Positions 45,059 to 53,797 of a stretch of DNA of 64,000 nucleotides are shown here, piece by piece. The notes below the pieces were generated by a model. That model worked only from the letters and a program-made list of their open reading frames with translations. It had not been told where the DNA came from and made no database searches. Position numbers and translations under genes: made by a program. The DNA is from Streptomyces sp. LUP47B (GTDB lineage: Bacteria; Actinomycetota; Actinomycetes; Streptomycetales; Streptomycetaceae), in NCBI RefSeq assembly GCF_001746295.1, contig NZ_MJAH01000004.1, forward strand, positions 124,001 to 188,000. The letters run 5' to 3'. Every line of letters begins with the position of its first letter. Within the stretch, counting starts at the first letter, position 1.

Positions 45059-45391
45059 ACCCCGCTCCCCGCTCTCCCTGGCGCTCAGTGACGCTCCGCA
45101 CAGCGCCGTGAAAGCTACCCCACCCAGACATCCGGCGGGAGAGGGGCCGAAGCCGAGCCGTGCTCACGTATGGCCTGGTCAGTACTGGAAAATACGCTCA
45201 CATGGGGAAGGGTCGGACAGAAAACTGACGGTTGAGTAAGGTTCTGAGCCGTAATCTCCACCGAATCTGTACGAGGCGACTACGGCTCGCGGCCTTGGTG
45301 AAACGATTATTCACGAGCTGCCGTGCTCACTACTGTCAGCGTCGCCGACCCGGAATTCGTCACTCCGCCCCGAGGCATGCCGATACGGCCG
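45059..45391. other. 333-nt gap between the LysR stop and the fadD start
   Basis: Both flanking genes are on the minus strand, so this stretch holds the LysR 3' end and the fadD promoter region. It is AT-richer than its surroundings around 45170-45320 (GGAAAATACGCTCACATGGG, AAACGATTATTCACGAG), as expected for a promoter. No gene, RNA or strong hairpin is seen. Confidence 0.5.
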
Positions 45392-46255
45392 TCACTGCCG
45401 GTGCAACCGGTCCCCACCTGCCAGAATCGCGGCGGCGAGCGCGTCCGCCGCCCCCTGAGCGGCCGTACGCCGGCGACCGTGCACCAGGACGAAGTCCACC
45501 CGCCCGAGCTCGGGCAGTCCGAAGCGGTCCGGCATCCGCACCAGCCCCGGCGGGACCAGCCCCCGGGAGTGCGCCATCACTCCCAAACCGGCCCGCGCCG
45601 CCGCGATCAGCCCGTTCAGACTCCCGCTCGTGCACACGATCCGCCACTCGCGTCCCTGCCGCTCCAGCGCCTCCAGGGCCAAGGTCCGGGTGATCCCCGG
45701 CGGCGGATACACGATCAGCGGCACCGGCCGGTCCGCGTCCGGGCGCAGCCGTTCCGCCCCGATCCACACCAGCCGGTCGTGCCACACCAGCTCACCCCGG
45801 GGATCCTCCGGCCGCCGCTTGGCGAGCACGAGGTCCAGCTTCCCGGCGGCCAGCTGCTCGTGCAGCGTGCCCGACAGCTCGACCGTCAGCTCCAGATCCA
45901 CCTCGGGATGGTCGTACCGGAATCCCTCGAGGATCTCCGGCAGCCGCGTCAGCACGAAGTCCTCCGACGCCCCGAACCGCAGCCGCCCCCGCAGCCGGGT
46001 GCCGGTGAAGAACGCGGTGGCCTGGTCGTGCACCTCCAGGATCCGGCGCGCGAACCCCAGCATCGCCTCACCGTCCTCCGTCAGCTCCACGGAGTGGGTG
46101 TCCCGGGTGAACAGCTGCCGCCCGGCGGCGTCCTCGAGCCGCCGTACATGCTGGCTGACGGTCGACTGGCGCAGCCCCAGCCGCCGGGCGGCCTGGGTGA
46201 AGCTCAGGGTCTGCGCCACCGCCAGGAACGTACGCAACTGCGACGGGTCGTACAT
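45392..46255 (-). CDS. LysR-family transcriptional regulator
   Basis: The 287-residue protein has an N-terminal winged HTH: MYDPSQLRTFLAVAQTLSFT, QAARRLGLRQSTVSQHVRRL and EDAAGRQLFTR. A periplasmic-binding-like effector domain follows from about residue 90. It is divergent from the transporter gene at 46411 across 155 nt, the usual arrangement for a LysR protein controlling its neighbour and itself. The inducer is probably the transported organic acid or a related compound. Confidence 0.92.
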   Translation of the reverse strand: MYDPSQLRTFLAVAQTLSFTQAARRLGLRQSTVSQHVRRLEDAAGRQLFTRDTHSVELTEDGEAMLGFARRILEVHDQATAFFTGTRLRGRLRFGASEDFVLTRLPEILEGFRYDHPEVDLELTVELSGTLHEQLAAGKLDLVLAKRRPEDPRGELVWHDRLVWIGAERLRPDADRPVPLIVYPPPGITRTLALEALERQGREWRIVCTSGSLNGLIAAARAGLGVMAHSRGLVPPGLVRMPDRFGLPELGRVDFVLVHGRRRTAAQGAADALAAAILAGGDRLHRQ

Positions 46256-46410
46256 GGCGGCAGGTTATCGCGGAACGCGATGACAGTCAGAGTGGTATGC
46301 GGGATTCCCGATCAAGGGGTGGAAGAGGACGATGGAGGGGGACCCTCCGTCCTGTGGGAGGCACCCGTCATGACCCCGTACCGCCGTCGAACACGAGTAA
46401 GTGGAGCACC

Positions 46411-47463
46411 GTGAAGCGCCTGAAGTGGCCGGCCTGGATGCCGGTCGACCCGTACATCCTGTTGTTGCTCGGCACGGTGGGCCTCGCGGCCCTCGTACCG
46501 GCACGCGGGACCTCCGCGGACGTGGCCTCCGGAGCCTCCACGGCGGCGATCGCCTTCCTCTTCTTCCTCTACGGCGCCCGCCTCTCCACCCGTGAGGCCC
46601 TGGACGGACTCAAGCACTGGCGGCTGCACGTCACGGTCCTCGCCTGTACGTTCGTGATCTTCCCGCTGCTGGGCCTGGCCGCCCGCGGACTCGTCCCGGT
46701 CTTCCTGACGGACCCGCTCTACCAGGGCCTGCTCTTCCTCACCCTGGTCCCCTCCACCATCCAGTCCTCGATCGCCTTCACCTCGATGGCCCGCGGCAAC
46801 GTGCCCGCCGCGATCTGCGCCGGCTCCTTCTCCTCGCTGGTGGGCATCGTCATCACGCCGCTCCTCGCGGCCGCCCTGCTCGGCAGCAGCGGCGGGGGCT
46901 TCTCGGCCGACTCGCTCCTGGAGATCGTGCTCCAGCTGCTCGTGCCGTTCCTGGCGGGACAGCTGACGCGCCGCTGGATCGGCGGGTTCATCACCCGGCA
47001 CAAGAAGGTCCTCGGCCTCGTCGACCGCGGGTCGATTCTGCTGGTCGTCTACACCGCGTTCAGCGAGGGCATGGTCCAGGGCATCTGGCACCAGGTGAGC
47101 CCGCTCAGGCTCGGCGGTCTGCTGATCGTCGAAGGGGTCCTGCTCGCCCTGATGCTCACCCTGACCTGGTACGGCGCCAAGGGGCTCCGCTTCGGCCGTG
47201 AGGACCGCATCGCCATCCAGTTCGCGGGCTCGAAGAAGTCCCTCGCCTCCGGCCTGCCCATGGCCAGCGTCCTGTTCGGCGCGCACGCCTCCCTCGCCGT
47301 GCTGCCGCTGATGCTCTTCCACCAGATGCAGCTGATGGTCTGCGCGGTGATCGCCAAGCGCCGCTCCCACGACCCCGTCCCGGCGGAGACCGCGGGGGTC
47401 AGCGCGCCGGAGTCAGCCGCAGCGTCACGAACCTCGGTCGGTACAGCGACACGTTCCGGTTGA
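46411..47463 (+). CDS. Bile-acid:sodium symporter family (SBF-like) transporter
   Basis: The start is GTG 46411 (VKRLKWPAWMPVDPYILLLL), chosen because upstream sequence is not hydrophobic and lies in the LysR control region; it gives 350 residues. About nine or ten membrane segments are seen. The family hallmarks LTLVPSTIQSSIAFTSMARG, with its conserved Pro and Thr/Ser, and FAGSKKSLASGLPMASVLF match the PF13593 SBF-like branch. The family exchanges organic acids with sodium. The last 65 nt overlap the convergent propeller gene. Confidence 0.9.
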   Translation: MKRLKWPAWMPVDPYILLLLGTVGLAALVPARGTSADVASGASTAAIAFLFFLYGARLSTREALDGLKHWRLHVTVLACTFVIFPLLGLAARGLVPVFLTDPLYQGLLFLTLVPSTIQSSIAFTSMARGNVPAAICAGSFSSLVGIVITPLLAAALLGSSGGGFSADSLLEIVLQLLVPFLAGQLTRRWIGGFITRHKKVLGLVDRGSILLVVYTAFSEGMVQGIWHQVSPLRLGGLLIVEGVLLALMLTLTWYGAKGLRFGREDRIAIQFAGSKKSLASGLPMASVLFGAHASLAVLPLMLFHQMQLMVCAVIAKRRSHDPVPAETAGVSAPESAAASRTSVGTATRSG

Positions 47464-48625
47464 GCTGTGCCGAAGCGGCCGCCGTCTCCAGCCAGTTGAC
47501 GTCGTAGCTGAGCACCAGCCGCCCCCCGCCGCTGAGTTCGAGGTGCGCCTGCGGGTTGTAGGCGGCGACCCGGCCCGCGGGCAGGGGCGGGGTGAAGTCC
47601 TTCTCCGGACCGTGCCACGGCCCGGTGGGCGAGCAGGCCCAGTACGAGGTCACGGCGGCGAGCCCCTTCGTCCCCGCGGCCATGGTGAACAGCACGTACG
47701 TCCCGTCCTGCCGTACGACGGAGAAGGCGCTGCCCACCCCGGTGCGCCGTCCGTCCCCGAGCACCCGGCGCGGGCGGGCGCCGGTCGTCCAGGCCGAGCC
47801 GTCCCAGTACTCCCAGGCGCCCGGCTCGGCGAGCCCGCCCTCCGGCACCCGGGCCACGTACGCCGACGACGCGGACCGGGACGCGGCCTGACCGTCGTCG
47901 CCCCCGAAGACGTACGTCCACTCCCCGTCCTCGACCAGCGTCGTGCCGAACAGCACCCGCCGGGACGGGTCCTCGACCCGCTGCTCGTCGCGGACCTTGG
48001 TGATCGACTCGACGCGCAGGTCGGGCAGCGAGAGCGTGGCGACCTCGGTGGCGGTCGGGACGCCGTAGATCCAGGGGTACTGGCCGGCTGTGCGCACCCA
48101 CAGCAGGACCCGGACGACCTGTTCGTCCGAGCCGGGAGAGCGGGGTTCGACGCGGGCCGCGACCGGCCAGCGCCACTGGTTCGGGCCGGGGTCCGGGAAC
48201 AGGGGCGCGGGGAGGGTGGCCTCCAGGCGGCCGTCGCGCATCAGCACCGCCGAGTTGCGCACCAGGGGAGCGGTGGTGTCGCGCCAGGCGTGCGGCTCGC
48301 CGAACGGGTTGGGCGGGCCGTACACCTGACCGAGGTAGGTGTCGGAGAACAGCCACAGCAGCCGTCCGTCGGGCAGCCGCACCGAGTGGGTGCCGTCACC
48401 GCCGGTCCAGTCGTCGCCGCGGCCGGCGTCGTCGCCGTAGCGGGCGAACTCGGCGGTGAGCCGGTCGTCCGCCGACCAGGAGCCGACGGTGCGCGGTGTG
48501 CAGTCGCCGGCGTCCCGCCCGTCGCCGTCCGGAAGAGCGGTGATCAGCACGGCTCCGAGCACCAGCGCCAGCAGCAGACCGACGCCGGTGCCCCTTCGCT
48601 GTCGTGCTCGTGCGTCCTCGGGCAC
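47399..48625 (-). CDS. Signal-anchored five-bladed-propeller-like protein (DUF4185/DUF5005-like)
   Basis: The GTG start at 48625 gives 408 residues; the longer frame to 49573 runs antisense through the sialidase and is a shadow. A hydrophobic stretch GLLLALVLGAVLITALP (about 15-31) is a signal peptide or anchor. The remainder has propeller-like blades: GDGTHSVRLPDGRLLWLFSD, TYLGQVYGPPN, GTTLVEDGEWTYVFGGDDG and RVAAYNPQAHLEL. That matches DUF4185/DUF5005-type proteins related to glycoside hydrolases of the GH43/GH117 fold. It starts 11 nt after the sialidase stop, so they are co-transcribed. Confidence 0.7.
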   Translation of the reverse strand: MPEDARARQRRGTGVGLLLALVLGAVLITALPDGDGRDAGDCTPRTVGSWSADDRLTAEFARYGDDAGRGDDWTGGDGTHSVRLPDGRLLWLFSDTYLGQVYGPPNPFGEPHAWRDTTAPLVRNSAVLMRDGRLEATLPAPLFPDPGPNQWRWPVAARVEPRSPGSDEQVVRVLLWVRTAGQYPWIYGVPTATEVATLSLPDLRVESITKVRDEQRVEDPSRRVLFGTTLVEDGEWTYVFGGDDGQAASRSASSAYVARVPEGGLAEPGAWEYWDGSAWTTGARPRRVLGDGRRTGVGSAFSVVRQDGTYVLFTMAAGTKGLAAVTSYWACSPTGPWHGPEKDFTPPLPAGRVAAYNPQAHLELSGGGRLVLSYDVNWLETAAASAQLNRNVSLYRPRFVTLRLTPAR

Positions 48626-48636
48626 GGTTCGCGACG

Positions 48637-50544
48637 TTAGCGGCTGTCGCTCACCTGGTCCATGGGCAGCCACAGGACGGTGCGCCCCGCGGTGGCGTGC
48701 GGGCCGGTGATCTCCTCGTCGGTCAGGGCCCGGTCCCAGACCCGGACCTCGTCGATCGCGCCGGTGAAGTGGGCCCGTCCGTCCATGCGCTGCCCGATGT
48801 GCACGCCGAACGGCGAGTTGCGGCTGACCGAGCCCGGCACGTCCGGAGTGCCGGTCGCCCTGCCGTCGACGAAGAGCGTGAGCCGGCCGCCGCCCCGGCG
48901 CAGGGCCAGCCGATGCCACCGCCCGTCGTTGTACGCGCCGCTCGTGCTCACGAACGCCGTCCGTACGGTCCTCGCGCCCGCCCGCACGGTGATCAGCCCG
49001 CGCACCCGGCCGCTCGCGGGCTCCCCGCGCAGCCAGACCTGCGGCTGTCCGATGCCGACACCGCCCATCCACAGCAGCGGCTGCTCCCCGGTCGTGGCCG
49101 TGTACCGGAACCACAGTGACGCGGTGAAGTCCTTTGTCCCGAGGGGGAGTTCCTCGCGATAGGGCAGCCGTACGGCGTCGTCGGCGCCGTCGAACTCCAG
49201 GGCGCCGCCGATGACCCCGGCCGTCTCGTGGGCGCCGCCGAGCACCGCAGCGCGCGGGGCCAGGGGCGCGAGGTCGGGGGTGGTCGGGTCGGGGCCGCGG
49301 CGCGGGGTCAGCCAGTCCTCGGTGAAGCGGGCGAAGCGGATCTCGTCGCGCGCGTCGGCCGCCCCGCCCTCGTACAGCAGGCCCACCGTGTCCTCGTCGA
49401 CCGGCGCCAGGTCGGAGTAGCCGGACCAGTCCGCGGTGACGACCGTGCCGCGGTCGACGGTGTCCCAGGTGCGGCCGCCGTCGTAGGAGGAGCGGATCAT
49501 CATCGTGCGGCGGCGGTCGGGGTCCCCCGGGCAGGACAGCAGGATGCGCTCGCCGAGGTCGAGGGTGGCGCACTGCACCTGCGGTGCGTACAGGTCCGGG
49601 AGGGCCCCGAACGGCGAGGTGAAGCTGTCACCGCCGTCGAGGCTGACGGCCTGGGTGCGGTGGCCGAGGTCGCTGCCGTCCTGTTCGCGGCCGCTGACGA
49701 GGAGGGAGCCGTCGGTGCGCTCGGTGAGCGTCACCTCGGAGGGCTTCTGCCGGAAGCTGCCGTCGGCGGCGACCGGCCAGGAGTCGGTGGCGCCGACCCT
49801 CCAGTGCTCGCCGCCGTCGTCGCTCACGATGAGCGCCGCATGGTCGGCGGTGACCCGACTGCCGTCCCACGTCTCGGCGTTGACCCCGAACACCAGCCGC
49901 CCGGCGTGGAGTCCGTGGCTGAGCTGGATGCCGTGCACGGGACCCGTGGCGTACCAGGAGTTCCACCGCGCGGGCAGGATCTCCTCGCCCAGGTCGCGGG
50001 ACGCGGACCACGTGAGGCCGTCGTCGTCGCTGTACTGGAGGTGCGGGACGCGGTCGCAGGGCACCTGGCAGTTCCCGCTGTCCGTACGGCCCGTGTTGTA
50101 CGTCTCGGCCAGCAGGACCCGGCCCGTCCCGCGGTCCACGACCGGGGCCGGATTGCCATGGGTGTCGCCCGCGCCCTCGCTGACCACCTGGAGCGGACCC
50201 CAGGTGCGGCCGCCGTCCGTGGAGCGCTTGAGGACGATGTCGATGTCGGCGGCGTCACCGCAGTTGAGGACCCGGCCCTCGGCGAACGCGAGAAGGGTGC
50301 CGCCGGTGGTCCGGACGATCGCCGGGATGCGGAAGCAGGCATAACCGGGGTCCCGGTCCGCCCTGAAGAGGATCTGCTGCTCGAAACCCGGTACGGCGGA
50401 GGGAGGTTGTGCCTGAGCGGGGTTCGGCAGGGCGAGCAGCGCGGCGGTGGCGGATACGGCTGCGGTGGACACGGCGGTCAGGAAGGATCTCGGACCTGCG
50501 CGACTCGACGGCACGGACGAACCTGGCCTTTCATGGTTATACAT
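48637..50544 (-). CDS. Secreted sialidase, GH33 with C-terminal LamG domain
   Basis: The start is ATG 50544, with GTG 50514 as an alternative; it gives 635 residues with a signal peptide ending near PAQAQP. The sialidase FRIP motif is in GYACFRIPAIVRT, with the catalytic propeller and Asp boxes (STDGGRTWG, SDDDGLTWS, SYDGGRTWD) to about residue 395. RWNSWYATGPVHGIQLSH carries expected active-site residues. From about 425 to the end a LamG/concanavalin-like domain is present (FTASLWFRYTATTGEQPLLW; HIGQRMDGRAHFTGAIDEVR). It cleaves terminal sialic-acid-type sugars outside the cell. The downstream propeller gene probably serves the same glycan. Confidence 0.9.
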   Translation of the reverse strand: MYNHERPGSSVPSSRAGPRSFLTAVSTAAVSATAALLALPNPAQAQPPSAVPGFEQQILFRADRDPGYACFRIPAIVRTTGGTLLAFAEGRVLNCGDAADIDIVLKRSTDGGRTWGPLQVVSEGAGDTHGNPAPVVDRGTGRVLLAETYNTGRTDSGNCQVPCDRVPHLQYSDDDGLTWSASRDLGEEILPARWNSWYATGPVHGIQLSHGLHAGRLVFGVNAETWDGSRVTADHAALIVSDDGGEHWRVGATDSWPVAADGSFRQKPSEVTLTERTDGSLLVSGREQDGSDLGHRTQAVSLDGGDSFTSPFGALPDLYAPQVQCATLDLGERILLSCPGDPDRRRTMMIRSSYDGGRTWDTVDRGTVVTADWSGYSDLAPVDEDTVGLLYEGGAADARDEIRFARFTEDWLTPRRGPDPTTPDLAPLAPRAAVLGGAHETAGVIGGALEFDGADDAVRLPYREELPLGTKDFTASLWFRYTATTGEQPLLWMGGVGIGQPQVWLRGEPASGRVRGLITVRAGARTVRTAFVSTSGAYNDGRWHRLALRRGGGRLTLFVDGRATGTPDVPGSVSRNSPFGVHIGQRMDGRAHFTGAIDEVRVWDRALTDEEITGPHATAGRTVLWLPMDQVSDSR

Positions 50545-50618
50545 CCGTAAATATGACCTTCGGTTCACGGACGGTAGTTCCGCACCTTGCGCCCCACAAG
50601 AACCGTGCGCGTGTCCCG

Positions 50619-51536
50619 TCACGGATGGAGTACGACTTTTCCGAGGTTGCGCCGCGACTCGATCACCTCGTGCGCCCGTGCCGCGTCCTCCAGGGCGAAG
50701 TCCCCGTGCACGACCGGCCGGAGCTCGCCCTCCAGGAACATCCGCCACAGCTCCCGCCGCCACCGCTCGTACAACTCCGGCCGCTCACGGGCGATCCGCG
50801 CCATCTGGAACCCCGTCACGGACTTGGCGCCGACGAGAAGGTCGTACGCCCGGATCGTCCCGCCGCCCGAGCTGTACGCCACCAGTCGGCCGCCCGGGGC
50901 CAGGGCGGCGAGCGCCAGGGTGAGCAGTTCGCCGCCGACCGCGTCGAGGACGTAGTCGACGGCATCACCCCAACTGCCGTCCCTGTACAGGGTGGTGGCG
51001 TCGGCGCCCAGCGAGCGCACGAAGTCCGTCTTGGCGGGGTCGGAGACGGCGCCCACCACACGGGAGGCGCCCCGGGCCCGCGCGAGCTGCACGGCGAGGT
51101 GGCCGACCCCGCTCGCCGCCGCCGTGATCAGCGCGGTCTCTCCCGGCTCGGGGTGCGCCGCCTCCAGCGCGCCGAGCGCGACCAGCCCGCTGCGGACCAG
51201 CGCGACCGCGTCGGTCGCCGAGGCGCCGTCGGGGATCGGGGAGGCCATGGCCTCGTGCAGCAGCGCGAAGTCGGCGTAACCGTGGCCGAAGCACAGGCCC
51301 GTGACGCGTTCGCCGGGGCGGAAGCGGGTGATCCCGGCGCCGACGGCCACCACCGCACCGGCGAGCTCGCCCCCGAGCGGCACCGGCTCCGCGGCCTCGG
51401 TGACCTTGCGGACGACCGGGAGGGTCACGCCCACCGCCTCGCAGCGCACGAGGAGCTCTCCGGGGCCCGGCTCGGGGACCGGCGCCTCCTCCAGGAACAG
51501 CGGACCACCCATGGACTCGTAACGGACGCGACGCAT
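50619..51536 (-). CDS. MDR-superfamily NADPH:quinone-reductase-like oxidoreductase
   Basis: The start is ATG 51536 (MRRVRYESMGGPLFLEEAPV) with GGGAGGCC upstream, giving 305 residues. The MDR pattern is complete without zinc ligands: PGPGELLVRCEAVGVTLPVV, GGELAGAVVAVGAGITRFRP and the cofactor motif ALITAAASGVGHLAVQLARA. It is a quinone-oxidoreductase-type NADPH enzyme. It is divergent from a MarR regulator, with a double operator between them. It therefore probably responds to the electrophile or antibiotic sensed by MarR. Confidence 0.92.
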   Translation of the reverse strand: MRRVRYESMGGPLFLEEAPVPEPGPGELLVRCEAVGVTLPVVRKVTEAAEPVPLGGELAGAVVAVGAGITRFRPGERVTGLCFGHGYADFALLHEAMASPIPDGASATDAVALVRSGLVALGALEAAHPEPGETALITAAASGVGHLAVQLARARGASRVVGAVSDPAKTDFVRSLGADATTLYRDGSWGDAVDYVLDAVGGELLTLALAALAPGGRLVAYSSGGGTIRAYDLLVGAKSVTGFQMARIARERPELYERWRRELWRMFLEGELRPVVHGDFALEDAARAHEVIESRRNLGKVVLHP

Positions 51537-51554
51537 CGACCCGGCCTCCCCTGA

Positions 51555-51607
51555 ATTCATTGGTGGTCCCAACGATACGTGGACGATCGTTGGGAAGTCC
51601 AATGAAT
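51555..51607. promoter_or_regulatory. Double MarR-type operator between quinone reductase and marR
   Basis: Two 17-bp boxes of the form CATTGGnnnnCCCAACG lie in opposite orientation at 51558-51574 and 51588-51604. Together with outer bases they make a 53-bp palindrome centred at 51581, whose arms ATTCATTGG/CCAATGAAT and CCCAACGAT/ATCGTTGGG are exact. Box centres are 30 nt apart, about three helical turns, which suits two MarR dimers on one face of DNA. The site covers both divergent promoters. Confidence 0.85.
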
Positions 51608-51625
51608 AGTGGCTAGGCTGGCCGC

Positions 51626-52063
51626 ATGGCCGAAGCACCCCTGCCCGCGATCCGCTCCCTCCCCAGCTGGCTCCTCGGCCGCGCCGCCGCCCGCGGCCGG
51701 GCCCTGGTGGCCGAGGCGCTGGCCGCCGAAGGCATGAAGATGTGGCACCACGTGGTGCTCTCCGCCGTCCGTGACCTCGCCCCCGTCGCCCAGGCCGACC
51801 TCGGCCGCGGGGTGCGGCTCGACCCCAAGGACCTGGTCGGCATCCTGAACGACCTCCAGTCCGCGGGGCTCGTCCTGCGCGAACCGGACCCCACGGACCG
51901 CCGCAAGAACGCGGTGTCCCTCACGGACGAGGGGGCACGGCTGCTGAAACGCTGCGAGAAGGCGGCCCGCGAGGCCAACGACGAGCTGCTGGCCCCTCTC
52001 TCAGCGGCCGAACGCGCCCAGTTCATGAAACTGTTGATCCGGATCTCCGGTACGCAGGGCTGA
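51626..52063 (+). CDS. MarR-family transcriptional regulator
   Basis: The 145-residue protein has the winged-helix layout. KMWHHVVLSAVRDLAPVAQA leads into a recognition segment LGRGVRLDPKDLVGILNDLQ. A wing GLVLREPDPTDRRKNAVSLT carries the conserved DxRxxxxxLT, and a dimerising C-terminal helix follows. It should repress itself and the divergent oxidoreductase through the double operator upstream. The isochorismatase-fold gene starts 19 nt after its stop, so may share its transcript. Confidence 0.94.
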   Translation: MAEAPLPAIRSLPSWLLGRAAARGRALVAEALAAEGMKMWHHVVLSAVRDLAPVAQADLGRGVRLDPKDLVGILNDLQSAGLVLREPDPTDRRKNAVSLTDEGARLLKRCEKAAREANDELLAPLSAAERAQFMKLLIRISGTQG

Positions 52064-52082
52064 TGACGGATAACGTTCCGTC

Positions 52083-52610
52083 ATGACCGGACCCCTCGCA
52101 CTCGACCCCGCGCGCAGCGCCCTCGTACTCGTCGATCTGATGGACCGGATCGTCGCGCTGCCCCTTGAACCCCGCAAAGGCACCGAAGTCCTCGCCGCCG
52201 CCGAGAAGTTGGCGGCCGCCTTCCGCGGCGCCGGCGCACCCGTCGTGCTCGTGCGCGTCGAGCGGCCCGGGGTCCCCGTCCAGCCACCCGGCAGCGGGCT
52301 GATGCCCGGCCTCGCCCGCCACGGCGACATCGAGATCGTGAAGCGGACCATCGGCGCCTTCCAGGGCACGGACCTGGACGCGCGCCTTCGTGAACTCGGC
52401 GTCACCACGCTGGTGTTCGGTGGGATCGCCACCAACCTCGGCGTCGAGTCCACCGCCCGCGCCGCCCTCGACCTCGGCTACGACCTCGTCTTCGTGGAGG
52501 ACGCCATGGCCGCCTTCACCGCCGCCGAGCACGACGCCTCGGCACGGCTCGACTTCCCGCGCCTGGGCACGGTGGCGACGGCGGACCAGGTGCGCTTCCT
52601 GGCGGGCTGA
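52083..52610 (+). CDS. Isochorismatase-fold hydrolase lacking the catalytic Cys
   Basis: The 175-residue protein has the isochorismatase fold: ALVLVDLMDRIVA (catalytic Asp) and IEIVKRTIGAFQGTDLD (catalytic Lys). At the nucleophile position the family has Cys in TNxCVxxTAR, but this protein reads TNLGVESTARAALDLGYDLV with Gly120. Amidohydrolase members need the Cys. Isochorismatases proper (EntB/PhzD type) also have Gly here and split a vinyl ether by acid catalysis, so that chemistry is more likely. It follows marR closely. Confidence 0.88.
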   Translation: MTGPLALDPARSALVLVDLMDRIVALPLEPRKGTEVLAAAEKLAAAFRGAGAPVVLVRVERPGVPVQPPGSGLMPGLARHGDIEIVKRTIGAFQGTDLDARLRELGVTTLVFGGIATNLGVESTARAALDLGYDLVFVEDAMAAFTAAEHDASARLDFPRLGTVATADQVRFLAG

Positions 52611-52626
52611 ACGCTCGGACCAGTGG

Positions 52627-53478
52627 TCAGCCCTGGGTGGCCGTTGTGGCTTCCAGGGTGAGTCGGTGTTCTCCCGCGTACACGTTCATGGAGGGGCCGC
52701 GGAGGAAGCCGACCAGGGTGAGGCCGGTTTCCGTGGCCAGGTCCACTGCCAGTGACGAGGGTGCGGACACGGCGGCCAGGACGGGGATGCCTGCCATCAC
52801 GGCCTTCTGTGCCAGTTCGAAGGAGGCGCGGCCGGAGACGAGGAGGATCACGCGGGACAGGGGGAGGTTGGCGTTCTGCAGGGCGCGGCCGATGAGTTTG
52901 TCGACGGCGTTGTGGCGGCCGACGTCTTCGCGTATGTCGAGGAGTTCGCCGTGTTCGGTGAACAGGGCGGCGGCGTGCAGGCCGCCGGTGCGGTCGAAGA
53001 CGCGTTGGGCGGCGCGGAGTCGGTCGGGGAGGCTGGTGAGGAGGTCGGGGTCGATGCGGAGTGGGGGTGTGTCGTTGATGGGCCAGCGGGTGGTGGTGCG
53101 TACGGCGTCGAGGCTGGCTTTGCCGCACAGGCCGCAGGAGGAGGTGGTGTAGACGTTGCGTTCGAGGGTGATGTCGGGGATGGGGAGGCCGGGGGTGGTG
53201 GTGACGTCGACGACGTTGTAGGTGTTGGTGCCGTCTGTGGTGGCTCCGGCGCAGTAGACGATGTTCTGGAGGTCGTCGTGCTGGGTGAGGACGCCTTCGC
53301 TGACGAGGAAGCCGGCGGCGAGGGCGAAGTCGTCGCCGGGGGTGCGCATGGTGATGGCGAGGGGTTTGCCGTTGAGGCGGATCTCCAGCGGTTCCTCGGT
53401 GACCAGGGTGTCGGGGCGGGAGGAGATCGCCCCGTCGCGGATGCGGATCACCTTGCGTCGTTCCGTGACTCGTCCCAT
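52627..53478 (-). CDS. fdhD: Formate dehydrogenase accessory sulfurtransferase FdhD
   Basis: The 283-residue protein has the FdhD signatures TMRTPGDDFALAAGFLVSEG, the sulfur-carrying CxxC in SSCGLCGKASLDAV, GLHAAALFTEHGELLDIRED and VGRHNAVDKLIG. FdhD transfers sulfur from IscS to the molybdopterin cofactor so that formate dehydrogenase can be active. Codons almost all end in C. It starts 7 nt after the end of a truncated formate dehydrogenase subunit on the same strand, and it lies beside a divergent OFA-type transporter. Confidence 0.95.
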   Translation of the reverse strand: MGRVTERRKVIRIRDGAISSRPDTLVTEEPLEIRLNGKPLAITMRTPGDDFALAAGFLVSEGVLTQHDDLQNIVYCAGATTDGTNTYNVVDVTTTPGLPIPDITLERNVYTTSSCGLCGKASLDAVRTTTRWPINDTPPLRIDPDLLTSLPDRLRAAQRVFDRTGGLHAAALFTEHGELLDIREDVGRHNAVDKLIGRALQNANLPLSRVILLVSGRASFELAQKAVMAGIPVLAAVSAPSSLAVDLATETGLTLVGFLRGPSMNVYAGEHRLTLEATTATQG

Positions 53479-53485
53479 ATGTGTC

Positions 53486-53605
53486 TCAGTCCCGGTTCTG
53501 TACGTGCTGGTAGCCGAAACGGCCCTTGTTGCAGAGGTTGCTCTGGGTCACCGTGGGCTCGTGCGGGGTGGTGACCTTCATGACCCCATTGTCCTGCACA
53601 TGGAG
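53486..53605 (-). pseudogene. C-terminal remnant of a formate dehydrogenase iron-sulfur subunit
   Basis: Read leftwards from about 53605 the frame gives LHVQDNGVMKVTTPHEPTVT, then QSNLCNKGRFGYQHVQNRD and a stop at 53486. This matches the end of the actinobacterial ferredoxin-like/Fe4S4 formate dehydrogenase subunit: HVKDG...VKVTSPHxxPVTxGNLCIKGRFGxxHVQNR. Nothing of the upstream 2Fe-2S or 4Fe-4S domains remains; the next bases on the right are unrelated. A short ATG frame (31 codons, 53581) survives but lacks the cluster ligands. Confidence 0.75.
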
Positions 53606-53797
53606 CGGGCCTCGCCTCAGGTACCCGCGGCTCGCCTGTCGAAGTCCGACTACGGTGATCCGGGCGCCGAAGCCACGACCCGGGCCGCTCGGGAAACCGG
53701 CCGGTTCGACCGTTCGTCGCGTCCGGGATACCGCTCATCGCATACGGTCGACGCGCCGCCTTTTCAACCAGCTTCTTTGTTCCTACCGTCCGGGATC

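Noticed and set aside
47399..49573. 724-residue open frame starting inside the sialidase gene
   Set aside because: The first ~316 residues are antisense to the sialidase; protein-like sequence starts at GTG 48625.
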